Below, piece after piece: positions 8,327-12,909 of a stretch of 12,909 bases of DNA. The first letter of the stretch is position 1, and each line of letters begins with the position of its first letter. The notes beneath the pieces are model-generated. The model made no database searches and was not told the DNA's origin. It saw only the letters and a list, made by a program, of their open reading frames with translations. This DNA comes from JAAAOH01 sp041686235 (GTDB lineage: Bacteria; Spirochaetota; Spirochaetia; DSM-27196; PWMO01): assembly GCA_041686235.1 (NCBI GenBank), contig JAWLED010000081.1, forward strand, positions 1-12,909, given 5' to 3'. The translations under genes were made by a program, and so were the position numbers.

Positions 8327-8968
8327 TTACCCCGAGGCCGAGGGGGCCTGGCCGCTCGTGTCCGCAATTGCCCCGAGCCGTCCCTCGTTTTTTAGACGGA
8401 CGGCGTTTTGCTTGACTGTGATGATCTCACGCGAGGTGAGGTCGTCGATGACGTCAATGACCGTTTGCGCGGGGATTTCGAGACTCAGGGAGATCTCTTT
8501 CACCACCCGGTCTTTGGCGAGGACCGGCTCGCCCTGCTCTTTCCCGATGAAACGGTTGTAGAGGTCCAAGGCGACGAGGCTCTCCTCGTTTTTGCGGACA
8601 AAATGCTGCATTTGCGCATTTGCATCGGCGAGCCTTCGACACAGCTTGTCGATGACGTTCATCGCTATTTTGGCGTTCTTCTCGATCATGCTCTGAAAGC
8701 CCTGCCGGTCGAACGCGAGGAGTTGCGTCTCGCTCACCGCCGTGGCACTGGCCGTACGCTGTATCTGGGAGACGATCGCCATCTCGCCGAAAAACTCACC
8801 CTTTCCAAGCTCAGCAAGCACATGCGGCTTCCCGTTGAACGCCTTCGTTATGCGCACGGTCCCCGACTGGATGATGTACATCTGCTGTCCGGGCTCGCCC
8901 TCGTGGAATATCTCGGTTCCCGCCTCCAGGGTTCGCCCGTACTTGTCGAAAAGCATGTTCTCAGCCAA
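8327..8968 (-). CDS. Cyclic-nucleotide-binding (Crp-like) protein
   Basis: A 213-residue cytosolic protein with an N-terminal cyclic-nucleotide-binding beta-roll: GTEIFHEGEPGQQMYIIQSG, then VRITKAFNG, then the phosphate-binding cassette GKGEFFGEMA...QRTASATA, whose Glu and Arg are kept, so ligand binding is plausible. After a long helix (KIAMNVIDKLCRRLADANAQ) the C-terminal part contains EISLSLEIPAQTVIDVIDDL and TSREIITVKQNAVRLKN, which looks like a small winged helix, although it is more diverged than in Crp. It may therefore be a DNA-binding regulator or a non-DNA-binding sensor. The start is probably TTG 8968, 10 bases after GGGAGG; ATG 8956, four codons later, has only a weak site. The long frame further upstream crosses the promoter and is not real. 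The gene is likely first in the glmS operon. Confidence 0.88.
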   Translation of the reverse strand: MAENMLFDKYGRTLEAGTEIFHEGEPGQQMYIIQSGTVRITKAFNGKPHVLAELGKGEFFGEMAIVSQIQRTASATAVSETQLLAFDRQGFQSMIEKNAKIAMNVIDKLCRRLADANAQMQHFVRKNEESLVALDLYNRFIGKEQGEPVLAKDRVVKEISLSLEIPAQTVIDVIDDLTSREIITVKQNAVRLKNEGRLGAIADTSGQAPSASG

Positions 8969-8978
8969 CTGCGAAGTT

Positions 8979-8985
8979 CCTCCCT
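8979..8985 (-). promoter_or_regulatory. Ribosome binding site deciding the TTG start of the Crp-like gene
   Basis: On the minus strand GGGAGG precedes TTG 8968-8966 by 10 bases and ATG 8956-8954 by 22 bases. The latter distance is too long, so TTG is favoured unless a weak GAG just before the ATG is used. Confidence 0.5.
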
Positions 8986-8993
8986 TTGCTCGA

Positions 8994-9022
8994 ATTATAG
9001 TAGTCGCCCCGATCGGCGTAAA
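8994..9022 (-). promoter_or_regulatory. Promoter of the Crp-like gene / glmS operon
   Basis: On the minus strand TTTACG (9022-9017, 4/6) is followed after 17 bases by a perfect TATAAT (8999-8994). Transcription would start near 8987, directly before the GGGAGG ribosome binding site. The palindrome CCGATCGG (9009-9016) lies in the spacer and could be an operator. Confidence 0.65.
8996..9001 (+). promoter_or_regulatory. Possible -10 of the lamin-tail lipoprotein gene, overlapping the divergent promoter
   Basis: TATAGT (5/6 to consensus) on the plus strand overlaps the minus-strand TATAAT by four bases. No good -35 hexamer is present at 16-18 bases upstream, so it would need an activator or another element. 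Confidence 0.25.
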
Positions 9023-9078
9023 GAAGATTGAATCAGCAGGCCCAAAAGCGAAGTACCCCCCTACAGGAGGAGATATCA

Positions 9079-10281
9079 ATGAACGCACCCAAATCCACAG
9101 CTCACCCCCCAGCCGCCGCGCGGGCGCCGAGGCCCTCGAGCGAAGCCGGCGCCGCGCGGGCGCCACGACCGGCGCGAGGAAACGCGCGACGGCGGGCGGC
9201 CGCGGGCGAAGCCGGCGCCACGCGGGCGCCACGACCGGCGCGAGGAAACGCGCCACGGCGGGCGGTGGTTGCAATCGCGGCCACCGCAGCCCTTGCCGGG
9301 CTCGCCGTCATCGCCGGCTGCGCCCCGCTCGAGGACACCCTGTACTTTGCAGACCAGGACTTCACCCCGCCGTCGATGATATCACTCGAGGTAACCGGGC
9401 CTACTTCGATTGTAGCACGTTTCAGTGAGGTTACCACCGCAGAGCGCGCGTTCGTGTCTTCGGAGTTGGGCGAAGTCAGCGTGTCGCAGGCGGGGCCCGA
9501 GCTCACATTTGAGACCGAACGTGCGGGTGAGGTCGGCCGCCCATACCAGCTCGAAGCGGTCGTCACCGACGAGGCCGGAAACACGATGAGTTTTGTCGAA
9601 ACGGTCTACGGATACAACCCGGCAGTTCCCGAGGTGCTGATAAACGAGCTCACCACGCAAGGCTCGAGCACCCATCCCGATGTGGTGGAGTTGCGATTGC
9701 TGTCGCACGGCAACCTCGGCGGGCTCACCCTCTACGCCGGGGCGCCGGCCGAGTACGACGCGCGCATCGTATTTCCCGACGTAGAGCTTCCCGCCGACTC
9801 GTATGTCGTGGTGCACTTCAAACCCGAAGGCATCCCCGAGGAAATAGACGAGCTCGAAGACCCCACCGCCTCCGGCGGGCTCGACGCCACCGATACCGGG
9901 TGGGACTTCTGGGTGGAGGACTCCTCCGGGATTTCAGGCAACAACGGGGCCGTCTCGCTCTACGACCAGCCGGGAGCCGGCCTATTGGATGCGGTCATCT
10001 ATTCCAACCGCACCTCGGCCTCCGATGAACGCTACCGGGGCTTTGGAAGCAAGAAGGCTTTGGCGATGGTGGACGGGGTCGCCGCCGACGGCGGCTGGGT
10101 GGCCGCCGGGGCCCAGGTTGCTCCCGAGGACGCTGTCGACCCCGAAGATTCAACCGCCACCCGCTCCATGAACCGGAAGCGCAGTCCCGAAGACACCGAC
10201 ACCGCCGCGGACTGGCACATCGTACCGACAAGCGGCTACACCTTCGGCGCCCCGAACAACGACGAAGAATACGCCCCGTGA
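9079..10281 (+). CDS. Lamin-tail-domain lipoprotein with a repeat-built N-terminal extension
   Basis: The 400-residue protein starts at ATG 9079, 8 bases after a perfect AGGAGG (9065-9070). Residues 1-61 are Arg/Ala/Pro-rich and contain two copies of a 22-residue unit. Next come a hydrophobic segment and the lipobox LAVIAGC, putting the acylated cysteine at C81. Residues 95-178 look like an Ig-like domain (TPPSMISLEVTGPTSIVARF, VVTDEAGNTM). Residues 185-395 fit a lamin-tail (LTD) domain: EVLINELTTQG, DVVELRLL, GGLTLYAG, LPADSYVVVHF, the C-terminal TRSMNRKR and DTDTAADWHIVPTSGYTFGA, and PN at the end. LTD proteins of bacteria are surface or exported proteins of mostly unknown role, some linked to nucleic acids or polysaccharides. 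The extension before the signal is far longer than a normal lipoprotein n-region. Confidence 0.88.
   Translation: MNAPKSTAHPPAAARAPRPSSEAGAARAPRPARGNARRRAAAGEAGATRAPRPARGNAPRRAVVAIAATAALAGLAVIAGCAPLEDTLYFADQDFTPPSMISLEVTGPTSIVARFSEVTTAERAFVSSELGEVSVSQAGPELTFETERAGEVGRPYQLEAVVTDEAGNTMSFVETVYGYNPAVPEVLINELTTQGSSTHPDVVELRLLSHGNLGGLTLYAGAPAEYDARIVFPDVELPADSYVVVHFKPEGIPEEIDELEDPTASGGLDATDTGWDFWVEDSSGISGNNGAVSLYDQPGAGLLDAVIYSNRTSASDERYRGFGSKKALAMVDGVAADGGWVAAGAQVAPEDAVDPEDSTATRSMNRKRSPEDTDTAADWHIVPTSGYTFGAPNNDEEYAP
9142..9266. repeat. 66-bp in-frame tandem duplication in the lipoprotein gene
   Basis: GAAGCCGGCGCC begins at 9142 and again at 9208. The two copies match at all but about two positions over 59 bases and encode EAGAxRAPRPARGNAxRRA twice. 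A partial diverged copy (GCGCGGGCGCCGAGGCC) precedes them. Confidence 0.9.
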
Positions 10282-10290
10282 GCCGGGGCG
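10272..10290 (+). terminator. Hairpin around the stop codon of the lamin-tail gene
   Basis: CGCCCCG (10272-10278) and CGGGGCG (10284-10290) form a perfect 7-bp stem whose 5-base loop contains the TGA stop (10279-10281). No T-run follows. It may be a 3'-end hairpin rather than a true intrinsic terminator. Confidence 0.3.
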
Positions 10291-10551
10291 GCCGGGGTGG
10301 CGGCGCGCCGCAGGTCGCTGGGTGGCGCGGGTCGCTGGGCGGCGCGGCTCCTGGGTACCAGCGCGGCCCCGGGCTGCCGGCCCGGCCCCGGGGTTCTCGG
10401 CGCGGCCGACTGCTCGGCGCCGCTGGTGGCGTGGGTAGCGGCCCGGCGCGCGTGAGCCGGGCGCCGCACAGACCGCTGGGCGCCGCGCAGACCGCTGGGC
10501 GCCGCACAGACCGCCGGGCGGCGCACAGACCGCCGGGCGCCGCCGACGTGT
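10282..10551. repeat. Gene-free convergent gap filled with degenerate GC-rich tandem repeats
   Basis: No credible coding region lies in these 270 bases. A 17-bp unit GGTCGCTGGGYGGCGCG is repeated at 10313 and 10330. A 19-bp unit CAGACCGCTGGGCGCCGCG recurs with its CAGACCG core at 10469, 10488, 10507 and 10526, with small changes between copies. The two unit types share CGCTGGGCG, so the whole gap may derive from one expanding element. It separates the 3' ends of the lipoprotein gene and trxA. Confidence 0.85.
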
Positions 10552-10872
10552 CTAATCCATATACGGCTGTACCAGCTTTTCGAGGCGGTCTCGCGGCGCC
10601 GCCCCGATTTGCTGCTGCACCACTTCCCCGTCCTTGAACACAAGCAGCGTGGGAATGCTTACGACGTTGTAGCGGCCGGCGAGCTCGCCTTGCTCATCGA
10701 CGTTGACCTCACCGACTTTGAGCTTGCCCTCGTACTCCTCGGACATTTGCTCCAAAAGCGGGGCAACCATTTTGCACGGCATACACCAGTCGGCCCAGAA
10801 GTCGACGATAACGGGGAGTTCCGCCTGGAGGACTTCTTCGTCGAAATTGTCTTTTGTCAGGTCTACTTTCAT
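10552..10872 (-). CDS. trxA: Thioredoxin
   Basis: A 106-residue cytosolic disulfide reductase with the standard thioredoxin fold and length. The active site is WCMPCK (C30 and C33), preceded by VIVDFWADWC. The conserved cis-proline is P74 in VSIPTLLVFKDGE, and residues 55-67 contain VNVDEQGELAGRY. The second position is Met in place of the usual Gly of WCGPC, which may shift redox potential or partner choice. ATG 10872 follows AAGGAG by 11 bases, slightly long. It has its own promoter and faces the lamin-tail gene. Confidence 0.97.
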   Translation of the reverse strand: MKVDLTKDNFDEEVLQAELPVIVDFWADWCMPCKMVAPLLEQMSEEYEGKLKVGEVNVDEQGELAGRYNVVSIPTLLVFKDGEVVQQQIGAAPRDRLEKLVQPYMD

Positions 10873-10954
10873 AGCAGCGTGTGCTCCTTCGCCGACGCTC
10901 GTGTTGTGATCGCATGTGCGACCCTCGATGACAGGCTCGGCCTACACACAGAAA

Positions 10955-10983
10955 ACTATTGCCCGTTCTGAGCGCTGCGTCAA
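10955..10983 (-). promoter_or_regulatory. Promoter of trxA
   Basis: On the minus strand TTGACG (10983-10978, 5/6) is separated by 17 bases from AATAGT (10960-10955, 4/6). The transcript would start near 10948 and have a leader of about 75 bases before the trxA start. Confidence 0.45.
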
Positions 10984-11005
10984 CCGTCTCATATACAGAG
11001 CGGGG

Positions 11006-11047
11006 ATACAAAGCGGGCCGCGCCCGGGAAGAAGGGACGCGGCCCGC
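11006..11047 (-). terminator. Intrinsic terminator of ssb
   Basis: GCGGGCCGCG (11013-11022) and CGCGGCCCGC (11038-11047) form a perfect 10-bp stem with a 15-base loop. Read on the minus strand it is followed by TTTGTAT, a short T-rich tail. It lies about 80 bases after the ssb stop and before the trxA promoter. Confidence 0.65.
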
Positions 11048-11125
11048 GAGAGGCCGGCACATGGGGATGCCGGGTTGACCGCAAATTACATGAGAACGCG
11101 CGCGGTCAACGGTCCAAGTGAGCTC

Positions 11126-11545
11126 CTAAAATGGTACGTCTGCTGTTTCCACCTCCTTTTGTTCAACCGACGCGTCTTGTTCTTCGAGTTTTTCCTCCTC
11201 GTCGTCCTTCGGCCGGTTGAAGTTTGGTTTGAACTCAACATGCTCCCCGACGATTTTTACCCGGGAGCGGTTGTTGCCGTTCGTGTCGCTCCAGCGGTCC
11301 TGCTTGAGACGCCCCACCACACGCACCCCGCGCCCTTTCTGAAGGAACTCGGCGCATCGTTGGGCGTTCTTCGCCCATACTTCGACGTCGAAAAACGAAA
11401 CCTCTTTCTGCAGCTCCTCGTCCTGGCGATAGAAACGATTCGACGCCACGCTGAAGTTGCACACGTCGGTGCCTTTCGGTGTCTGCGCCAGTACCGGATC
11501 TCGCGTCAAGTTGCCCTCGATGAGAATCGAGTTGAGACTATTCAT
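11126..11545 (-). CDS. ssb: Single-stranded DNA-binding protein
   Basis: A 139-residue protein that coats single-stranded DNA during replication, repair and recombination. The OB-fold occupies residues 1-107: MNSLNSILIEGNLTRDPVL, CNFSVASNRFYR, EVSFFDVEVWAKNAQRCAEF, LQKGRGVRVVGRLKQDRW and VKIVGEHVEF. A short acidic linker (KDDEEEKLEEQDASVEQKEV) leads to the terminal tip ETADVPF. The tip keeps the Pro-Phe that recruits partner proteins, but has only one Asp next to it instead of the common DDDIPF. The tail is shorter than in E. coli SSB (178 residues). ATG 11545 is placed 5 bases after AGGAGG (11556-11551); the longer upstream frame is not needed. I see no convincing promoter in the 219 bases upstream. 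Confidence 0.96.
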   Translation of the reverse strand: MNSLNSILIEGNLTRDPVLAQTPKGTDVCNFSVASNRFYRQDEELQKEVSFFDVEVWAKNAQRCAEFLQKGRGVRVVGRLKQDRWSDTNGNNRSRVKIVGEHVEFKPNFNRPKDDEEEKLEEQDASVEQKEVETADVPF

Positions 11546-11724
11546 CCATTCCTCCTGCTTGTGGGACGGGAGGCCACCACCTGCCCGGGCGTCCGCCGCG
11601 CCCTGCACCACGCAGGGAACGGCGGAAAGCGGCCCCTTCCACCCTGTGTTTACCGTGCTCTGTTTTCGAGCGCGTTTTCACCTACACCTACCGGCCTGTT
11701 CGGCGCCCTGCTTCAAAGTGCGGG

Positions 11725-11731
11725 AAAAAAA
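11725..11731 (-). terminator. T7 run after the outer-membrane protein gene, without a strong hairpin
   Basis: Read on the minus strand, a run of seven T lies about 35 bases after the stop of the barrel gene. Only a 3-bp stem (CGA/TCG) and the short palindrome CGAATTCG precede it, so it is at best a weak terminator. The rest of the 11546-11764 gap shows nothing else I can name. Confidence 0.2.
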
Positions 11732-11764
11732 TCGAGAATAGTCGTTAATTGTGGCGAATTCGTT

Positions 11765-12841
11765 TTACCAGAATCTCATGCGAACTGAGAGAGAGATCTC
11801 GTTTCGTGCGTCTTCGTTTTTGCCGAAGAGCGGAATCGCGTAGCCGAGCTCGATGGAAGTCTTTCCCTCCCACGCCCCCGGCGCAACCGCCAGTCTCGGT
11901 TCTACGGAGATGAGAAAACGGTCTGTGTTTTCGACGAGGATATCATCGACGATGGGTGGCGGCATGAAGTGGCCGTGCAGCGAGAGCGCCCCGACCCATT
12001 GCGTGCTGGATTGATTCTGCAGCACGTAGCGGCCTCCCAGCGCGCCGGCGAGGCGGTACCGGTAGTCTATCGTGTTGAAGGTGCCTGTGTCCTCTATGCC
12101 GGCGCGAGCGAGGTTTTGGTCGTAGTTTGCAAGACTCTGTTCCTCGTAGTCGGCCGGGAAGTAGAAACGCATCTCCTGTGCGGCAAACACCGAGAAACCG
12201 GGGCCGACGTGGGTTTGCTGTGCCGTAGCGAGACCGGCGGCGTGCGCCTTGCGGTCGGGGTGCTCCGCTATGTAGGCGTCACCGGACTGGCGGAGCTCGG
12301 CCTGCTTCTCCATATCGTAGCCGCGAATCTTGACGACACCTACCGGAGCGACCGTCAGCGAGAACGGCGCCCGCCCAAATACACCCGTGAGCTCACCCGC
12401 TGTCTCTTGCTCGGCGAGGATGAGCAACGGCACCTCAACGCGTAGGTTCGAAGCGCCGTTTCGCCGCACATCCGGGTTTTCAGAGTATCGGGAGGGAAAC
12501 GTGAAACCGGGAAGCCACTTGAGCCGCGCGCCCAGCCAGGGTGTGATCCCATAGCCGATCTCAAGCCCATAGGAGAGCGCCCACCACGAACCGGCAGCCG
12601 TTTGCGAGTCGTCGCCCGGTTCCCGAAGAGAGTGCCGCTCGGCGTTTTGGTCGAAAAAGGAGGGGGCAAAGGGCACCGCGGGCGTTATCGCCACCTCCAG
12701 CGTCCCTGCCTCCGGCACCACCGGCGCCGCGCTCAGGTCAAACCCGGTTGGCGCCGCCGACAGGTTTTGCGCGACCACAAACAGTGCCATTGCAGCCAGC
12801 GCCGGTACAACGAGCTCGATGCGTCCCAATCGCGGTTTCAC
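11765..12841 (-). CDS. Candidate outer-membrane beta-barrel protein
   Basis: A 358-residue exported protein of no named family. It has a signal peptide (about residues 1-30, hydrophobic LVVPALAAMALFVV ending at NLSAA). The body shows alternating hydrophobic/polar strands typical of barrels: WWALSYGLEIGYGITPWLGA, VAPVGVVKIRGYD, YRYRLAGALGGRYVL, WVGALSLHGHF, FLISVEPRLAVAPG and TSIELGYAI. It ends ISLSVRMRFW, whose terminal aromatic fits the beta-signal read by the BAM complex. A charged helical insert (DMEKQAELRQSGDAYIAEHP) near the middle may be a loop or periplasmic segment. The start is GTG 12841, the first start codon in the frame with a complete signal, although the ribosome binding site is weak. 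The upstream 68 bases contain a TATAGG (12880-12875) but no matching -35. Confidence 0.82.
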   Translation of the reverse strand: MKPRLGRIELVVPALAAMALFVVAQNLSAAPTGFDLSAAPVVPEAGTLEVAITPAVPFAPSFFDQNAERHSLREPGDDSQTAAGSWWALSYGLEIGYGITPWLGARLKWLPGFTFPSRYSENPDVRRNGASNLRVEVPLLILAEQETAGELTGVFGRAPFSLTVAPVGVVKIRGYDMEKQAELRQSGDAYIAEHPDRKAHAAGLATAQQTHVGPGFSVFAAQEMRFYFPADYEEQSLANYDQNLARAGIEDTGTFNTIDYRYRLAGALGGRYVLQNQSSTQWVGALSLHGHFMPPPIVDDILVENTDRFLISVEPRLAVAPGAWEGKTSIELGYAIPLFGKNEDARNEISLSVRMRFW

Positions 12842-12909
12842 GGCTCTGAGACTATCACAGAGACGATGCCGATTCCTATACGTTGCGCGCAGCCGCGGTG
12901 TCGCAAACG

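Noticed and set aside
8969..9274. Upstream extension of the Crp-like protein by about 100 residues
   Set aside because: The extension crosses a near-consensus promoter and is the antisense of the lipoprotein gene's repeat region.
10469..10545. CRISPR array
   Set aside because: The 19-bp units are contiguous with no unique spacers.
10278..10637. A plus-strand frame over the repeat gap
   Set aside because: It translates repeats, has no ribosome binding site and runs into the antisense of trxA.

Overview
This window is high-GC bacterial chromosomal DNA with ordinary housekeeping genes and several less familiar envelope genes. It encodes two lipoproteins, exported proteins and a candidate outer-membrane barrel ending in an aromatic residue, so the organism is diderm. 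The gene mix (a TPR lipoprotein behind a small Cys-rich protein, a Crp-like protein beside glmS, a lamin-tail lipoprotein) makes me think of a free-living, high-GC spirochaete. That placement is inference from family knowledge; no rRNA or other phylogenetic marker is present to settle it.

Left part (1-4317). An incomplete minus-strand gene with a ParB-like C-terminal part runs off the left edge. It diverges from glgP (820-3384), an alpha-glucan phosphorylase of the short bacterial type. Downstream on the plus strand, and with its own promoter, is a two-gene unit: a five-cysteine small protein (3494-3817) followed after 5 bases by a TPR lipoprotein (3823-4317).

Middle part (8968 down to 4371, minus strand). 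A likely operon contains a cyclic-nucleotide-binding regulator with a near-consensus promoter, glmS (glucosamine-6-phosphate synthase, the entry to peptidoglycan and LPS amino sugars), an exported low-complexity protein coupled to glmS by a GTGA overlap, and an exported von Willebrand factor A protein. A strong GC hairpin region lies between the regulator and glmS. The common theme is probably the cell envelope, but only GlmS has a certain function.

Right part (8969-12909). A lipoprotein with a lamin-tail domain (9079-10281) diverges from the regulator and has an odd 60-residue Arg/Ala/Pro extension before its signal. A repeat-filled convergent gap separates it from trxA. Next on the minus strand come ssb, with a good intrinsic terminator, and a candidate outer-membrane beta-barrel protein.

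The most unusual general property is the density of short GC-rich tandem repeats. Units of 17, 18, 19, 23, 45 and 66 bp occur both in genes (in frame) and in intergenic gaps, and one array has copied a gene's stop codon. I see no CRISPR array, insertion sequence, rRNA, tRNA or clear sign of a mobile element.
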